From: Geovibrio thiophilus
GTDB taxonomy: Bacteria; Chrysiogenota; Deferribacteres; Deferribacterales; Geovibrionaceae
NCBI RefSeq assembly: GCF_004087915.1
Contig: NZ_CP035108.1
Location: forward strand, 62,001 to 126,000
Length of the DNA: 64,000 nt
Direction: 5' to 3'
Under the pieces are notes generated by a model that worked only from the letters and a program-made list of their open reading frames with translations, had not been told where the DNA came from and ran no database searches. Positions 34,614-44,306 of this stretch are shown one piece after another (position 1 is the stretch's first letter; the number at the start of each line of letters is the position of its first letter). The position numbers and the translations under genes were made by a program.

Positions 34614-36331
34614 CAGCTTCGTCCTCCGCCTCCGCCGAAGCCGCCTCCCGAAAAGCCGCCACCGCCGGAGAAGCCGCTTCCGCCTCCGCCCGCACCGCCC
34701 TGAGGCGCCGGCTGTGAGGTCATAGCCCTGCTCATGGAGGATATGCCGGAATTAAGGGAATCGGCAAAAGCATACATTGTGAACCCTCTGCCGTTATGGG
34801 AGACATACCAGTCCGGCGGCTCCCGGAGAAGCCCCTCAAACTTGCCCGCCCAGTCTTTAAGCATTCCGAACGCCACGGCATAGGGTACGGTCAGATTAAA
34901 GTATTCGGGATTTTTTGCAAGCATCCTTTCAAGCCTGCCCTTCTCCGCACGCTCCACAAACTCCTTAAAGCCCGCAAGCTTGTTGTACAGCCCCTGCCCC
35001 TTGGCGGTTCGTTTGGGAATAAACCGCCCGAAGAAAAATGTGGAAATTCCCATGAGAAGGCAGGCGACAAACCAGCCTATATCGCCGGAGAAGGCTGTGA
35101 GGAACACGCCGAGGAATATGAATATAATGCTTGCGCCCTTCATAAGTCCGCCTGCTTTTCTTGTGCCGCCCTCATAGAGCCCCATGGCGGTCACGTCTCT
35201 GTCAAGCTGCTCACGGGCAATGAGCATGGTTTTATAATACACGTTCTTCAGGTCGGACAGCCTGCGGTTCTTGAGCCCCGCGGGGAACATCCCCGTGAAG
35301 AGCGTCTGCTCATAGGAGGGCGCGCTTTCGGGCAGCTCGCCGAGTTTTACAAAAATATAGTCGCTCCTGCCGAGGAAGGAGCTGTAGTCCTCCGCCTCTT
35401 CTATCCTGATAACCTTGTCCACAGCCCACTTAAGAAAGACAGAGACAAGATCCCTGTTGTCTATTTTATCATCCGCCAGAACACCCGCCACGGCAGAGCT
35501 GACCCCCGCTGGCGGTTCATAGAGGGTGACCAGCGGTGACGATGTGTCCCTGCCTTTTTTGTACCAGATAAAAAACAGCAGAGGGATATAGATCAGAACA
35601 GCGATAAGATAAGCGTTGTTCACTGAAAAAAGCCTTAAACGCAGCCACGGGGTTCCGTAATCCAGATAGCCCTCAGGCAGGAGAATGCCTATGCTTAATC
35701 CTTCTTTTGGATTGAGCCTGCGCAGGGTTCCGCCGCTCAGCGTCTGTCCGTCATATGAATACGAAGCATCGGCTCCCTGTTCGCCGTAGTGACCAGTGTA
35801 AGCGAAAATTTCCTCATCCGGCAGATCAAGCCTCTCCGGCAGGCGAACGCTGAAAGTGACGCTTTCCGCAGGAACATCCCACAGGGTTCCGTGTATATTC
35901 CAGTAGATTTCGCTTCTTGAGTCAAAAAAGTTCACCGCTCCGAAAACTCTGTAAGTGACGATATACTCCTTCTCACCCGTTATATACTGATCGGGCGAGC
36001 CGAGGCGCACCTCACGGAAGGCGCCGCTGTCAGAGACTTTTATCTCGGCACTTTCTGTCTGTATGTCATCAATGAGGATCCGGTAGCCGCCGCCGAAGAT
36101 ATTGGGACGCTTCGCCGTGCCCTTGACGCTTCCTTCACGGTAAATTCTCGGCAGTTCAAGGATTATCCCTCTTCTGGGCTGACGGAAGTTTATGAGGTAG
36201 GTCTCCGTCACCTCAAGCACGGAGGTTTCCAGCACATCAATACGCACATCGTGCTTCTTTATAACGAAATCCTCCCCGAAGACGGGCAGAACCGTGAGGA
36301 TAAAAATCAGTAGAACAAAAATGAAGCGCAT
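34610..36331 (-). CDS. DUF2207 membrane protein with Gly-rich tail
   Basis: 573 aa from the ATG at 36331, which begins a clear signal peptide (FVLLIFILTVLPVFGED); a longer in-frame reading to 36427 would overlap lemA. An extracytoplasmic N-terminal domain (about 20-245) is followed by one helix near 255, a cytoplasmic stretch, paired helices near 430, and a tail of Gly/Ser repeats ending GGGGGRSW, like YciQ-type proteins. Function unknown. It follows lemA by 13 bases, a recurrent pairing. Confidence 0.85.
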   Translation of the reverse strand: MRFIFVLLIFILTVLPVFGEDFVIKKHDVRIDVLETSVLEVTETYLINFRQPRRGIILELPRIYREGSVKGTAKRPNIFGGGYRILIDDIQTESAEIKVSDSGAFREVRLGSPDQYITGEKEYIVTYRVFGAVNFFDSRSEIYWNIHGTLWDVPAESVTFSVRLPERLDLPDEEIFAYTGHYGEQGADASYSYDGQTLSGGTLRRLNPKEGLSIGILLPEGYLDYGTPWLRLRLFSVNNAYLIAVLIYIPLLFFIWYKKGRDTSSPLVTLYEPPAGVSSAVAGVLADDKIDNRDLVSVFLKWAVDKVIRIEEAEDYSSFLGRSDYIFVKLGELPESAPSYEQTLFTGMFPAGLKNRRLSDLKNVYYKTMLIAREQLDRDVTAMGLYEGGTRKAGGLMKGASIIFIFLGVFLTAFSGDIGWFVACLLMGISTFFFGRFIPKRTAKGQGLYNKLAGFKEFVERAEKGRLERMLAKNPEYFNLTVPYAVAFGMLKDWAGKFEGLLREPPDWYVSHNGRGFTMYAFADSLNSGISSMSRAMTSQPAPQGGAGGGGSGFSGGGGFSGGGFGGGGGRSW

Positions 36332-36344
36332 AAGCGTATCCGGT

Positions 36345-36893
36345 TTAGAATTTGACCTGAACGTTTTCCCTCTGGGCGGAATCCATCTCGAAATATTCTT
36401 TTTTGGTAAAACGGAACATGCCCGCAACTATAAGAGAAGGAAAACTTTCGCACATGGTGTTCAGATCACGAACTACTGCATTATAATACCTTCTGGCGAG
36501 CTGTATATCGTTTTCTATGCTGTTTATGCTGTTCTGAAGCTCAAGGAAGTTCACATTCGCCTTAAGCTCCGGATAGCTCTCGGACAGGGCGAACAGGCTT
36601 TTCAGCGCTCCGGTGAGCATGTTTTCCGCCTTGGCGTGCGCCTCCACACTGCCTGCCCCCATAGCCATATTGCGGGCTTTTGTCACATTCTCCAGAGTGT
36701 CCTTCTCGTGGCTTGCGTATCCCTTCACCGTCTCCACCAGATTGGGAATGAGATCCCACCTTTTCTTGAGCTGGACGTCAATATCACTCCATGAAGCCTC
36801 GCTGAGGTTTCTGAGGGAAACAAGCTTATTATAATAGTAGATGAAAAGAGCTATAATGAGCGCCACAACGCCTACGAACACCAGTCCTGCCAT
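36345..36893 (-). CDS. lemA: LemA family protein
   Basis: 182 aa: one N-terminal membrane helix (VFVGVVALIIALFIYYY) then the coiled LemA domain with NLSEASWSDIDVQLKKRWDL and a buried DLIPNLVETVKGYA motif. The ATG at 36893 has GGAGG five bases before it and is preferred over GTG at 36905. Role unknown; usually next to DUF2207 or TPM-domain genes. Confidence 0.9.
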   Translation of the reverse strand: MAGLVFVGVVALIIALFIYYYNKLVSLRNLSEASWSDIDVQLKKRWDLIPNLVETVKGYASHEKDTLENVTKARNMAMGAGSVEAHAKAENMLTGALKSLFALSESYPELKANVNFLELQNSINSIENDIQLARRYYNAVVRDLNTMCESFPSLIVAGMFRFTKKEYFEMDSAQRENVQVKF

Positions 36894-37050
36894 ACGATCC
36901 TCCACGGCTAAAACACCTATATAATTTCACGCAAAATAATTATAATCCTAAATTGAAGGCACTTCAACATCATTGATAATATTCTGAAATCATCACAGGT
37001 TCAGGTCAGCACAAAATTCTAGACATAGTATTATAATTGTGTTATACGAA

Positions 37051-37069
37051 ATTGTATACAGTATACGAT
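37051..37069. promoter_or_regulatory. Inverted repeat operator candidate upstream of sfrB (GntR-like)
   Basis: GTATAC-A-GTATAC (37054-37066) inside ATT...GAT is a symmetric site of the type bound by FadR-subfamily GntR repressors (GTATAC half-sites). It lies 14-32 bases after a TATAAT box (37032-37037) and 33 bases before the sfrB ATG, a classic repressor position. No GntR gene lies in the window. The -35 is not clear. Confidence 0.45.
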
Positions 37070-37101
37070 TGCCCATTTATAATTTCGCCGTGGAGAGTGT
37101 A

Positions 37102-39072
37102 ATGCCACAAGTTTGCTACGGATTCTGGAAAAACGCCAAATTCGATAACAGAGGCAAACCCGCATCAGAGTGGAGCGAATCACCGTTCAAAACCTCTGAA
37201 GCATATGAAGGAAAGCCTCTGAAAGCCCTTGTTAACTGGGACGGGTTCCTTGTTTTTGATGAAACAGCAGATATTCTTGCCATTCTTGCTAACTATATGA
37301 ACGAGATAAGCTCGCAGGGCTGTTGCGGACGATGTTTCCCCGGCAGGGTGGGCACAAGACTGCTTGCCGAACAGCTGATGAAGATCCGCTCCGGCTGCAC
37401 AGACAAGTTCGAGCTGGACAAGGCTTACGAAATTGCGCAGTCTATCCACCTTTCCGCAAAATGCACTGTAGCACCAACGGCTTCTATCCCCGTTATGCGT
37501 TTCATAGAAAACTTCGCAGATCAGGTTAAGGCAAGTGTTGTCCCCGCCGAAACAGCGTATTATAAACACATAACCGCACCCTGCACCGCAGGCTGCCCCG
37601 CTAATGTTCAGATTCCCGAATTTATCGAGCAGATAAAAGATCACCGTTTCCTTGACGCGCTCTCCATAATACGTGAGACAATGCCCCTCGCCGGAGTATG
37701 CGGAAGGGTCTGCCCTCATCCCTGTGAGCTTAACTGCCGCAGAGGGCTTGTGGATAAAGACCCCGTGAGCATAATGGTGCTTAAACGCGCTCCGTGGGAT
37801 TACGAATATTATCAGGAAAAAGCGCCTATTCTTCCCCCTAAGGCTCCCGCCAAGGACAAGAAGATCGGCATAGTCGGCGCGGGTCCCGCGGGGCTCACGG
37901 CGGCTTATTACCTCGCCCTAATGGGGTACGAGTGCAAAATATACGAATGGATGCAGGAACCGGGCGGAATGGTTGCCCTCGGAATCCCCGATTACAGAGA
38001 GCCCAGACACCTTCTCCGCAGAGAGGTTGACATTATAAAATCCCTAGGTGTTGAGATAGAATACGGGCGAAAGCTCGGTGATGACCTCAGCCTTCAGTAT
38101 CTTAAGAAGAATTACGACGCGGTTCTGCTCACCATCGGCGCATGGAAAAGCAGAGACATGGGAATAGAGGGCGAAAAGGAAGGCTTCACAGGCATCCACG
38201 AATCGGGCATACTTTTCCTTCGTGAACAGGCAACAGGCAAGGATACGGGCGTTAAGGGCAAGAAGATTGTGGTTGTCGGCGGCGGAAACACCGCTATAGA
38301 CTGCGTGCGTGTTGCCCTGCGTGAAGGCGCCGCGGATGTAAACCTTGTTTACCGACGCTCCAGAGACGAAATGCCCGCTGAAGACTACGAAATAGTTGAC
38401 GCCATGGAGGAGGGAATTAACTTCCACTTCCTCTGCAACCCCACAAAAATAATCGCTGAAGACAATGTGGTCACAGGCGTTGAGTGTGTGCGCATGGAGC
38501 TCGGAGAACCCGATGAATCCGGCAGACGCAGACCCCAGCCAGTCAAGGACTCCGAATTTATAATAGACTGCGATGTGATAATCCCCGCCATAGGTCAGTT
38601 CACAGACCTCACCTTCCTCAAAGAGGAGGACGGACTTGAGGTGACAAAGTGGAGCACCTTCAAAGTTGCGGACGACCTTTACGTAACCAGCGATCCGCAG
38701 ATTTTCTCCGCAGGGGACTGCGAGTGGGGACCCATGACCGTGGTCAAGGCAATAGGCGCGGCACGCTGGTCAAGCATCATGATCGACCGCTACCTCACCG
38801 AAGGCAAGCCCTATCTTAAGCCGGAGGAGATACTCCAGCTTGATCTCCAGAAGAACAAAGTCTTCGACAAAAAGGAAGACGTGAAGGAACAGGAATGCCC
38901 CACTATCAAGCGTGTGCATCAGCATAAGCTCACAGGTGAGGAAAGAAAAAGCAACTACGAAGAGGTTGAAAAACCCTATACCGATAAACAGGCATACGAC
39001 GAGGCGACCCGCTGTCTGAGATGCGTGCGCATGGCTATGGTAGCCCTTGAAAATAAAGGGGAAGGGGAGTAA
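37102..39072 (+). CDS. sfrB: NADPH oxidoreductase beta-type subunit, GltD-like with NuoF-type N-terminus
   Basis: 656 aa. Residues about 50-150 resemble the C-terminal Fe-S domain of NuoF (GCCGRCFPGRVGTRLLAEQL, with C121 later), although the third cluster Cys appears as Gly81 and an extra Cys74 precedes Cys75. Then a GltD-type Fe-S region (CTAGCPANVQIP, CGRVCPHPCELNC) and two nucleotide-binding motifs (IVGAGPAGLTAAYY near 256; VVVGGGNTAIDC). This layout matches SfrB of Geobacter, a soluble NADPH:acceptor oxidoreductase. ATG at 37102 has GGAG six bases upstream. A NuoG-like partner follows. Confidence 0.8.
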   Translation: MPQVCYGFWKNAKFDNRGKPASEWSESPFKTSEAYEGKPLKALVNWDGFLVFDETADILAILANYMNEISSQGCCGRCFPGRVGTRLLAEQLMKIRSGCTDKFELDKAYEIAQSIHLSAKCTVAPTASIPVMRFIENFADQVKASVVPAETAYYKHITAPCTAGCPANVQIPEFIEQIKDHRFLDALSIIRETMPLAGVCGRVCPHPCELNCRRGLVDKDPVSIMVLKRAPWDYEYYQEKAPILPPKAPAKDKKIGIVGAGPAGLTAAYYLALMGYECKIYEWMQEPGGMVALGIPDYREPRHLLRREVDIIKSLGVEIEYGRKLGDDLSLQYLKKNYDAVLLTIGAWKSRDMGIEGEKEGFTGIHESGILFLREQATGKDTGVKGKKIVVVGGGNTAIDCVRVALREGAADVNLVYRRSRDEMPAEDYEIVDAMEEGINFHFLCNPTKIIAEDNVVTGVECVRMELGEPDESGRRRPQPVKDSEFIIDCDVIIPAIGQFTDLTFLKEEDGLEVTKWSTFKVADDLYVTSDPQIFSAGDCEWGPMTVVKAIGAARWSSIMIDRYLTEGKPYLKPEEILQLDLQKNKVFDKKEDVKEQECPTIKRVHQHKLTGEERKSNYEEVEKPYTDKQAYDEATRCLRCVRMAMVALENKGEGE

Positions 39073-39075
39073 CCG

Positions 39076-41262
39076 ATGGCAGAAATAATCATAAACGGAA
39101 ATACATACAGCTTTGAAAAAGGCGAATCAGTTCTTGACGTCGCTAACAGGAACGGTGTGCACATACCCACCCTCTGCTACCTCAAGGAAATTACCCCGAT
39201 CGGAGCGTGCAGGCTCTGCCTTGTTCAGGTGGACGGAGCGAAAAGGCTTCAGGCGGCATGCGTAACCTACGCCATGGACGGAATGAAAGTTGAGACCGAC
39301 AATGAATACATCTGGACTCACAGAAAGCAGATGCTCGACTTCATCCTGATCAAGCACCCCCTTGACTGCCCCGTGTGCGACAAGGCGGGCGAGTGCATGC
39401 TTCAGGATACGGCATACGAATTCGGAATGATGACCGAGAAGGTCTCATCCGAAAAGCCGAAGGATCCTAAAGCGCACTGGAATAAGATTGTTTATAACTC
39501 GAACCTCTGCGTTCTCTGCGAGAGATGTATAAAATCCTGCCACGAAATGACAGGATGCAGTGCATTGAAAATGGAGGACAGAGGCTTCTATAACCATGTG
39601 GTTCCCGCTAAAGGCGATACTCTCAACTGTGATTTCTGCGGAACCTGTATTGACCGCTGTCCGGTGGGCGCACTGCTCGATACTCAGTTCCACAATCAGG
39701 CACGGGTGTGGGATCTCAGTGAAACCGTAACCGCCTCCCCTTTCTCCGCAAGCGAAAGCGATGTTGTGTACGGAGTGCTGGACGGCAAAATCGAAAGAGG
39801 CAAATCCGTTGAGGGAGCCCAGATCTCAAGCCAGAGCCGCTTCGGCTTCAACTACATAGAAAATCCCTCAAGGGTGAAAACCCCCCTTGTGAAGTCAAAC
39901 GGCGAAGCCGCTCCCAAGTCATGGGAAGAGGTTATGACAGTTCTCAGGGACAGGCTAGCCGGCTGCAAGCCGGAAAACACAGCCATGCTCATGGGGTCCC
40001 GCCTCACCAACGAAGCAATAGCCGCCTACAAAGCGCTCATGGGCGCCATAGGCTCCAAAAAAATCGTCACCGAGGCGGACTTCACGAAGCCCGTTTTTAT
40101 GAAAAAATATAAAGAAAAGTTCGGCACCTTCGCCAATATCCGCAGAGCGGACGACCTCAAAAAGGCCGACGTGATCTTCGTGATCGGCGCGGATCTCCGC
40201 CGTGAGGCGGTTGGTCTCAAGTGGAGAATGATGAACGCAGTCATCCACAACGACTGCAAGCTCATAACTGTCGGCTTGAAGAAGTATGAATACGATGTTT
40301 TCACAAACAAATCGCTCCTTGCCGACGGCGGCGACTTCGGCGGCGTTTTTGAGAAGATCAAGACCGACACAGGGGAAAGCTTCAGTGACATCAGAGAATA
40401 TATAAAGGACGCAAAAAAAGTCGCCTTCATAGTGGGGAATGAATACGCCGCAGCCTGCCCGCAGCCGGAAGCGGTTCTCGCCTTTGCCGATTTTATAGGA
40501 CAGGAGAAGCTCAGCGCCTTTCTTGTGGCGAATGACAAAACAAACATCTACGGGCTTTACGCTCAGGATCTTTTCGCTGGCGGATACTCAGCGGATGAGC
40601 TGATAAAGGATCTGGAAGCGAAAAATATAAAAAACCTGTTCCTCATAGGCTTCAACAACACCTACACAGGCGAAACGGCGGAGAAGCTGAACAATGCTCT
40701 GCGCTCCCCTGAAACGGTTGTTGCGGTTGACCTTTTCAATGACGGTACTTCGGCGCGGGCAAATGTCTTCCTCCCTGCTAAAGCCGCTCTTGAGGTCGAC
40801 GGCTCATTCGTAAAAATCGGCGGAAGGCTGGCAAAAGTCCGCAAAGTCGTGGACACGGCGGGCGAACAGAAGTCAGACACAGAAATAGCCTCCATGCTGG
40901 CGGGGCTCTTCAAGGCATCCGTACCCGCATGCCCGGAGGAGATCTACAACACCATGCTTGCCGGCAAATACGGCTATCCGGAAGTAAAATTCAGCATACT
41001 TGACAGCTGCCTCGTAATCAAAACCGCTCCGGCGTTCAATGAAACTCCATTTAAATATGAGCAGCCGAAAAATGCGGAGAAGACTGTCTTCGTCAACCCC
41101 AGACATCACAGCGGCACCATAACCGCCAAAGCGAATTTTACGGTAAGAGACGAATTCGCTGTGCAGAACTTCCATTTTCAGCAGGCGGAAGAAACAATCA
41201 CCTCCGAAAGCTGCGAATGTGCGGCAAAAGGTGTTAAGCTGATCACAAAGAAATTTCAGTAA
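39076..41262 (+). CDS. sfrA: NADPH oxidoreductase alpha-type subunit, NuoG-like
   Basis: 728 aa. N-terminal [2Fe-2S] domain (CYLKEITPIGACRLC), a His-Cys cluster segment (HPLDCPVCDKAGEC), two 4Fe-4S motifs (CVLCERCIKSC and CDFCGTCIDRCPVG), and a molybdopterin-oxidoreductase-like region that probably lacks cofactor, as in NuoG. With the GltD-like partner it matches SfrA of the Geobacter Fe(III)-reducing NADPH dehydrogenase. No membrane Nuo subunits are adjacent, so complex I is unlikely. Three bases follow sfrB. Confidence 0.8.
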   Translation: MAEIIINGNTYSFEKGESVLDVANRNGVHIPTLCYLKEITPIGACRLCLVQVDGAKRLQAACVTYAMDGMKVETDNEYIWTHRKQMLDFILIKHPLDCPVCDKAGECMLQDTAYEFGMMTEKVSSEKPKDPKAHWNKIVYNSNLCVLCERCIKSCHEMTGCSALKMEDRGFYNHVVPAKGDTLNCDFCGTCIDRCPVGALLDTQFHNQARVWDLSETVTASPFSASESDVVYGVLDGKIERGKSVEGAQISSQSRFGFNYIENPSRVKTPLVKSNGEAAPKSWEEVMTVLRDRLAGCKPENTAMLMGSRLTNEAIAAYKALMGAIGSKKIVTEADFTKPVFMKKYKEKFGTFANIRRADDLKKADVIFVIGADLRREAVGLKWRMMNAVIHNDCKLITVGLKKYEYDVFTNKSLLADGGDFGGVFEKIKTDTGESFSDIREYIKDAKKVAFIVGNEYAAACPQPEAVLAFADFIGQEKLSAFLVANDKTNIYGLYAQDLFAGGYSADELIKDLEAKNIKNLFLIGFNNTYTGETAEKLNNALRSPETVVAVDLFNDGTSARANVFLPAKAALEVDGSFVKIGGRLAKVRKVVDTAGEQKSDTEIASMLAGLFKASVPACPEEIYNTMLAGKYGYPEVKFSILDSCLVIKTAPAFNETPFKYEQPKNAEKTVFVNPRHHSGTITAKANFTVRDEFAVQNFHFQQAEETITSESCECAAKGVKLITKKFQ

Positions 41263-41285
41263 TCCAAGCAAAAGCAAATCGATAG

Positions 41286-41325
41286 AAACACAAAGGCCGC
41301 TGCTGACCCAGCGGTCTTTGTGTTT
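41286..41325 (+). terminator. Strong hairpin after sfrA, likely terminator
   Basis: AAACACAAAG at 41286-41295 pairs with CTTTGTGTTT at 41316-41325, with an inner CCGCTG/CAGCGG pairing. Only a short T-rich run (TTTGTT) follows. It is 24 bases after the sfrA stop. The rest of the 240-base gap before nikR shows a small CCTTTTATAAAAGG palindrome and no gene. Confidence 0.65.
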
Positions 41326-41502
41326 GTTGACAAAGTCATTTCCTGAACAAAAAACGCTGGTGCCTGCGAAAAATCCGCCGCCCTCTTTTTGCAAAAGTAG
41401 AGCGCTCGGCTTAAATAACAATCACCTGCCCTTTTATAAAAGGCGGGATAGAGAGGATTTAATAAGCGTGCCGGAGAAAGCCTCAGAGACTGAATATTCT
41501 CA

Positions 41503-41907
41503 CTATTTAGTTCCGGTAATATTAATACTGGTGTGCTTTACACCCTTCATCGTCTTGAGCGAGCTGTAAAGCTTCTTGATGCTGTTGCCGTTGCCTCTCA
41601 CTGCGAGGATCTCAAGGCAGTTGTCATGATCAAGATGTATATGCTGGATGGAGATCACGGAATCGTGATAATCGTGCTGAATATCCATGAGAGAAGAAAG
41701 AAGATCCCTGTTATGATGGTCGTACAGAATAGTCACTGCGCCTGCGACATTGCCGCCTGAGGCAAATTCCTTTTCTATCACGTATTCCTTAAGCAGATCA
41801 CCCACAGCCTTCGATCTTGTCTCGTACCCTTCTTCGGCTATTTTGCGGTCGAACTCAGAGAGAAGATCTTTATCAAGGGAAACACCGAACCTAGCTATCT
41901 CAGCCAT
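41503..41907 (-). CDS. nikR: Nickel-responsive transcriptional regulator NikR
   Basis: 134 aa. Ribbon-helix-helix N-terminus (ARFGVSLDKDLLSEFDRKI) and ACT-like nickel domain; metal ligands are in DYHDS, QHIHLDHDNCLE. The start at 41907 has AAGGA upstream and gives the usual length; a longer reading to 41958 crosses the promoter. It likely controls nickel uptake or hydrogenase genes. No nik operon is in the window. Confidence 0.95.
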   Translation of the reverse strand: MAEIARFGVSLDKDLLSEFDRKIAEEGYETRSKAVGDLLKEYVIEKEFASGGNVAGAVTILYDHHNRDLLSSLMDIQHDYHDSVISIQHIHLDHDNCLEILAVRGNGNSIKKLYSSLKTMKGVKHTSINITGTK

Positions 41908-41929
41908 ATGAATATCCTTTTTTTGCTTT

Positions 41930-41958
41930 ATTTTATAGTTTTGCGCGCCTGACCGCAA
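41930..41958 (-). promoter_or_regulatory. Candidate sigma70 promoter of nikR
   Basis: On the minus strand TTGCGG (41958-41953), 17 bases, then TAAAAT (41935-41930), 23 bases before the ATG. Consensus is moderate. Confidence 0.4.
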
Positions 41959-42005
41959 GGCTTTTGCTCTTGGAAATCACTGTGAAAAAGTGTAATCTCT
42001 CATCT

Positions 42006-43517
42006 ATGGAATCACATAAAAAACCTTACATCAAACTGCAGTTTAAAATAACCCTGCTGTTCTTCGCCCTGCTCTCCCTCGTGAGCTTCACAGTGAGCAG
42101 CATGCTTGCCGCCAATATCGAAAAAAAGGCGAAGACAATAGCCAGCGACTATATAACCAGCATCCCTTTCCTCATAGACAGCTCGCTGGACAACTACATG
42201 ATGATGGAGAACAAGGGCGCCATAAAAGAGCTTATCCTCAACCTTCAGAAAGACGCCAATATCCTCGGAATCCACATCCTTAACAGGAACGGACAGATCT
42301 CGTGCATTTTGCAGGATCTCAGCAAATATTACAGCAAGGACTACCTTGATCTGATAAGGCACAACTTCAACAGCACAGAAGGCTTCACAGAACTGACGTA
42401 CGCAGGCAAAAAATACCTCTCTTTCAATAAACCACTGCTGAATGAGGAGAAATGCCAGTCCTGCCACAACCCCTCCGAAGGAGCCGTAATAGACACGCTG
42501 AACATAAACATAGACCTCTCCCGTCTTAAGGAGCTTCTGAGCCGTGAGGTGTTTGAGGTGCGTCTGTTCCTGTACACTGCGGATATTCTGCTGTTCATAG
42601 TGCTTTTCTTCCTGATCTACATTCTGGTGATCCGCCCTGTGCGCATACTTGAGAACGGCATGCAGGCTGTTGCGGGCAACAATCTGGACATAAGAACGCA
42701 GATCACCTCCAACGATGAGTTCGGACGTATGTCGATCCTCTTCAACTACATGGTGTACTCGCTGCGCAAGGCGTTCAGCACCATAAGCTCCATGCACAAA
42801 AACATGCTCCACAACGACAGACTGATGACTATGGGAACACTCACCGCCTCCATAAGCCATGAGATAAAAAACCCCCTGAACTCCATAATGATCAACGCCG
42901 ACATAATGACGATGAAACACCCCGAAACCAAGGCTTACACCGAGAAAATTCTCAAGGATGCCGAACGCATAAGAGACATAATAGACCAGACCCTGAAATT
43001 CTCCCGGGTGGGGAACGACAAGCTGGAGTGCATAGACGTTGCCGAATTCATAGGGCGTATAGCGCTGTATGTTGAGCGCACGCTGCTGAAATGGGCCGAT
43101 GTTCCGTTTGAGACCGTCACGGATAAAAATCTCGGCTGCATAAAGGCCACCCCAGTGCATATAGAGCAGATATTCATCAACATACTCCGCAACGCAGTGG
43201 AAGCTGTGGAACACAAGCCCGGGGGCAAGGTCACCCTCACAGCCAAGCTTGACGGTGAGTTTGTAGAGTTCGACTTCATAGACAACGGTGAGGGTATACC
43301 CCCGGAAGCCAAGCAGCATCTATTCACCGAGTATTTCACCACCAAGCACAACGGAACAGGCTTGGGGCTCACCATCGTGAAGCAGCTCATTGAAAACTAC
43401 GGCGGAACCATATCCTTTGAATCGGTGCAGGGGCAGGGAACAATATTCCGTGTCCGCTTCCCCGTTGTGTCGGAATGCGAATGCGCCGCCGATCTGGAAA
43501 ATGAAAAGAAAGCCTGA
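42006..43517 (+). CDS. Membrane sensor histidine kinase with periplasmic CxxCH heme motif
   Basis: 503 aa from the ATG at 42006 (weak ribosome site; GTG at 41982 is an alternative). TM1 at about 12-35, a periplasmic domain of about 150 residues with CQSCH at 150-154, TM2 about 182-202, HAMP, HisKA with phosphoacceptor SISHEIKNPLN (H285), and a complete ATPase domain (NILRNAVEAV, DNGEGIP, GTGLGLTIV). The CxxCH suggests covalent c-heme and thus redox or gas sensing. No partner response regulator is adjacent. Confidence 0.87.
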   Translation: MESHKKPYIKLQFKITLLFFALLSLVSFTVSSMLAANIEKKAKTIASDYITSIPFLIDSSLDNYMMMENKGAIKELILNLQKDANILGIHILNRNGQISCILQDLSKYYSKDYLDLIRHNFNSTEGFTELTYAGKKYLSFNKPLLNEEKCQSCHNPSEGAVIDTLNINIDLSRLKELLSREVFEVRLFLYTADILLFIVLFFLIYILVIRPVRILENGMQAVAGNNLDIRTQITSNDEFGRMSILFNYMVYSLRKAFSTISSMHKNMLHNDRLMTMGTLTASISHEIKNPLNSIMINADIMTMKHPETKAYTEKILKDAERIRDIIDQTLKFSRVGNDKLECIDVAEFIGRIALYVERTLLKWADVPFETVTDKNLGCIKATPVHIEQIFINILRNAVEAVEHKPGGKVTLTAKLDGEFVEFDFIDNGEGIPPEAKQHLFTEYFTTKHNGTGLGLTIVKQLIENYGGTISFESVQGQGTIFRVRFPVVSECECAADLENEKKA

Positions 43518-43559
43518 TCAAAACATATAATTTGCCTGCACTACCGATATTTGCTATAA

Positions 43560-44306
43560 ATGCAGATGGACTGCGCACTTGAACTCAAAACCCTTTTAAG
43601 CCGGTCAGAGAGAACGGTTTTCTTTTCCGGAGCAGGTATAAGCACGGAAAGCGGAATACCTGATTACCGCACGCCGGGAAAAGGGCTCTGGGCTAATCTC
43701 GCGTCCGAAGACTATCTCAACATAGACTCCTTCACCGCTAATCCCGAAAAATTTTACACACTCTTTGCGCCGCTGTTTGATGTATTTAAAAACGCGCTCC
43801 CCAACAATGCCCATGCCTTCATCGCTAAGCGGGAGGCAGAGGGAAAAACTATAAGCGTTATCACCCAGAACATAGACGGACTCCACCAAAAAGCGGGCTC
43901 AAACAAGGTGCATGAGCTGCACGGCTCCCTCATGACCTCCCGCTGCATGCACTGCGAGGAGGAGATGGCGACAACGAGAGTCTTCCGCATTCTCTCCAAG
44001 GGCGGGAACCCGCCGAAATGCCCCGTGTGCGGCGGCGTTATGCGCCCGAACGTGATCTTCTTCGGGGAGATGCTGCCCCCCGCCGTGATGGACAGCGCCG
44101 TGAAGGATTCCATGAGCTGCGACCTGTTTATCGTGACCGGCTCGTCTCTTTCTGTTATGCCTGCTGCAATGCTGCCCGGATATGCGAAGTCATCCGGCGC
44201 GAAAGTTGTTATAATAAACAGAATGCCCACGCCCTATGACTCCATGGCGGATCTGGTGATAAACGGTTCTCTGGGCGAAGTTTTTAAATCTTCGGAGGTT
44301 GGTTAA
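43560..44306 (+). CDS. Sirtuin NAD-dependent protein deacylase
   Basis: 248 aa Sir2 protein. FFSGAGISTESGIPDYR binds NAD, TQNIDGLHQKAG and HELHGS supply Asn-Asp and the catalytic His, and CMHC with CPVCGG form the zinc site. The acyl preference (acetyl or succinyl) is not evident; no Tyr-x-x-Arg succinyl motif is obvious. It leads a tight unit with HIT, LapA and LapB genes. Confidence 0.92.
   Translation: MQMDCALELKTLLSRSERTVFFSGAGISTESGIPDYRTPGKGLWANLASEDYLNIDSFTANPEKFYTLFAPLFDVFKNALPNNAHAFIAKREAEGKTISVITQNIDGLHQKAGSNKVHELHGSLMTSRCMHCEEEMATTRVFRILSKGGNPPKCPVCGGVMRPNVIFFGEMLPPAVMDSAVKDSMSCDLFIVTGSSLSVMPAAMLPGYAKSSGAKVVIINRMPTPYDSMADLVINGSLGEVFKSSEVG

Noticed and set aside
37102-41262. Complex I subunits NuoF/NuoG
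   Set aside because: The first gene is GltD-like with no NuoF FMN domain, and no membrane nuo genes follow; SfrAB fits better.
42012-43319. Minus-strand open frame of 435 codons
   Set aside because: Shadow of the histidine kinase gene; composition rich in His, Tyr and Val with no domain.
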